This document shows, one piece after another, positions 4,563-5,079 of a stretch of 5,079 bases of DNA. Source of the DNA: an uncultured Bacteroidota bacterium (GTDB lineage: Bacteria; Bacteroidota; Bacteroidia; Chitinophagales; Saprospiraceae); the NCBI GenBank assembly GCA_937876435.1, contig CALEIL010000010.1, positions 1 through 5,079 of the forward strand, read 5' to 3'. How positions within the stretch are numbered: position 1 is the first letter of the stretch; the number at the start of each line of letters is the position of its first letter. The position numbers and the translations under genes were made by a program. A model generated the notes under the pieces. The model saw only the letters and a program-made list of their open reading frames with translations. It was not told the origin of the DNA and did no database searches.

Positions 4563-5079
4563 ATGTTTGCACCCGATATTAATACCACGAAAAATCAGTT
4601 GACGACCCTGTTCAATGAAATTCATGGAATTTCCGGATATTCAATAGGTATTCAGGATACGCTCATAGGCACACTTCCGAAGGAACCGGCCTGGATACCC
4701 GCCGTGCGAAGTGAAATGAAACTGTTATCACAAGCAGGAGCCAATTGGATCGAAAAATCACCCGACTCCTGGGTAGTTATCTTAACTTCCTTTATCGATT
4801 ATGGGACAGACTTTGTAGCATTCAGTGAGCAGATCACTAAAAATGTAGATAAGCTATCCAACAGCCAAATTGTAGAGTTGCTTACTCAACTGAGCAGTGC
4901 ATTGGAGACCTGTGCCACCAAAACCAAAGCCAGCCTGGACAACTTAACCGATTTTGAGAACCAATTCAAGAACGTGTTTCCTTCACTGGATGCCAGTATT
5001 CAAACCGGATGGGACGAACTGGGGGATGAAGAAGCAGAAATGGTCGCCATCGACGGCACCACGATCGTGCGGCTGCGCC
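4563..5079 (+). CDS. Putative HBL/ClyA-type alpha-helical pore-forming toxin subunit (3' partial)
   Basis: A reading frame opening at the ATG at 4563 and running off the right edge, with 172 complete codons visible. It has no signal peptide. The sequence is almost wholly amphipathic helix: residues 7-38, 43-63 (with A-N-W-I-E-K), 68-98 (S-W-V-V-I-L-T-S-F-I-D-Y-G-T-D-F), 101-138 (long heptad-like helix rich in L, S, T and K, ending L-T-D-F-E-N-Q-F-K) and 142 onward. Long successive helices, with a D-F-x-x-F turn and a W-D-E-L-G-D-E-E stretch before a new helix, recall the HBL/NHE enterotoxin and ClyA/XaxA class of alpha-pore-forming toxins (about 340-400 residues). The hydrophobic tongue that would be decisive lies beyond the window. 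Its position 27 nt behind two AidA/PixA-like genes supports a shared operon. Alternatives are another coiled-coil or structural protein. The toxin assignment is by fold pattern only. Confidence 0.6.
   Translation, partial: MFAPDINTTKNQLTTLFNEIHGISGYSIGIQDTLIGTLPKEPAWIPAVRSEMKLLSQAGANWIEKSPDSWVVILTSFIDYGTDFVAFSEQITKNVDKLSNSQIVELLTQLSSALETCATKTKASLDNLTDFENQFKNVFPSLDASIQTGWDELGDEEAEMVAIDGTTIVRLR

Overview
The window looks like chromosomal DNA of a member of the Bacteroidota, plausibly a Saprospiria-like lineage, though the class is inferred. Four things point there: a C-terminal type IX secretion (T9SS) sorting domain at the left edge, signal peptides ending in N-A-Q, starts without Shine-Dalgarno sequences but with A/T-rich leaders, and a perfect Bacteroidota-type promoter (TTTG, 19 nt, TAnnTTTG) at 3447-3477. 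No RNA genes, CRISPR arrays or recognisable insertion sequences were found.

Layout, left to right. (1) 1-285 is the C-terminal end of a secreted or surface protein with a T9SS type A sorting domain. (2) 422-2284 is a two-gene unit: a homocysteine S-methyltransferase family enzyme, then an exported alpha/beta hydrolase 48 nt downstream. It closes with a strong rho-independent terminator at 2314-2353. (3) 2388-3680 is a wrecked stretch. A 13-bp inverted repeat precedes the first ~54 codons of an exported DUF6265-like protein (+ strand), which stops abruptly where it meets the broken end of a Ser/Thr protein kinase (- strand). The kinase lacks the rest of its C-lobe and has an altered glycine loop. 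A 37-codon ORF with a weak helix-turn-helix look lies further right. (4) 3709-5079 is an apparently intact operon: two paralogous AidA/PixA-like proteins, then the start of a helical protein resembling the HBL/ClyA class of alpha-pore-forming toxins, which runs off the right edge. A curved, T-tract-rich segment and the Bacteroidota promoter lie upstream.

The most interesting content is the right-hand operon, a candidate toxin or inclusion-protein locus next to a decayed signalling gene, and the junction near 2705-2711 where two unrelated genes in opposite orientation are both truncated. The junction could be a real rearrangement or an assembly chimera, and the sequence alone cannot decide. 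Family assignments come from motif recognition by eye, without database searches.
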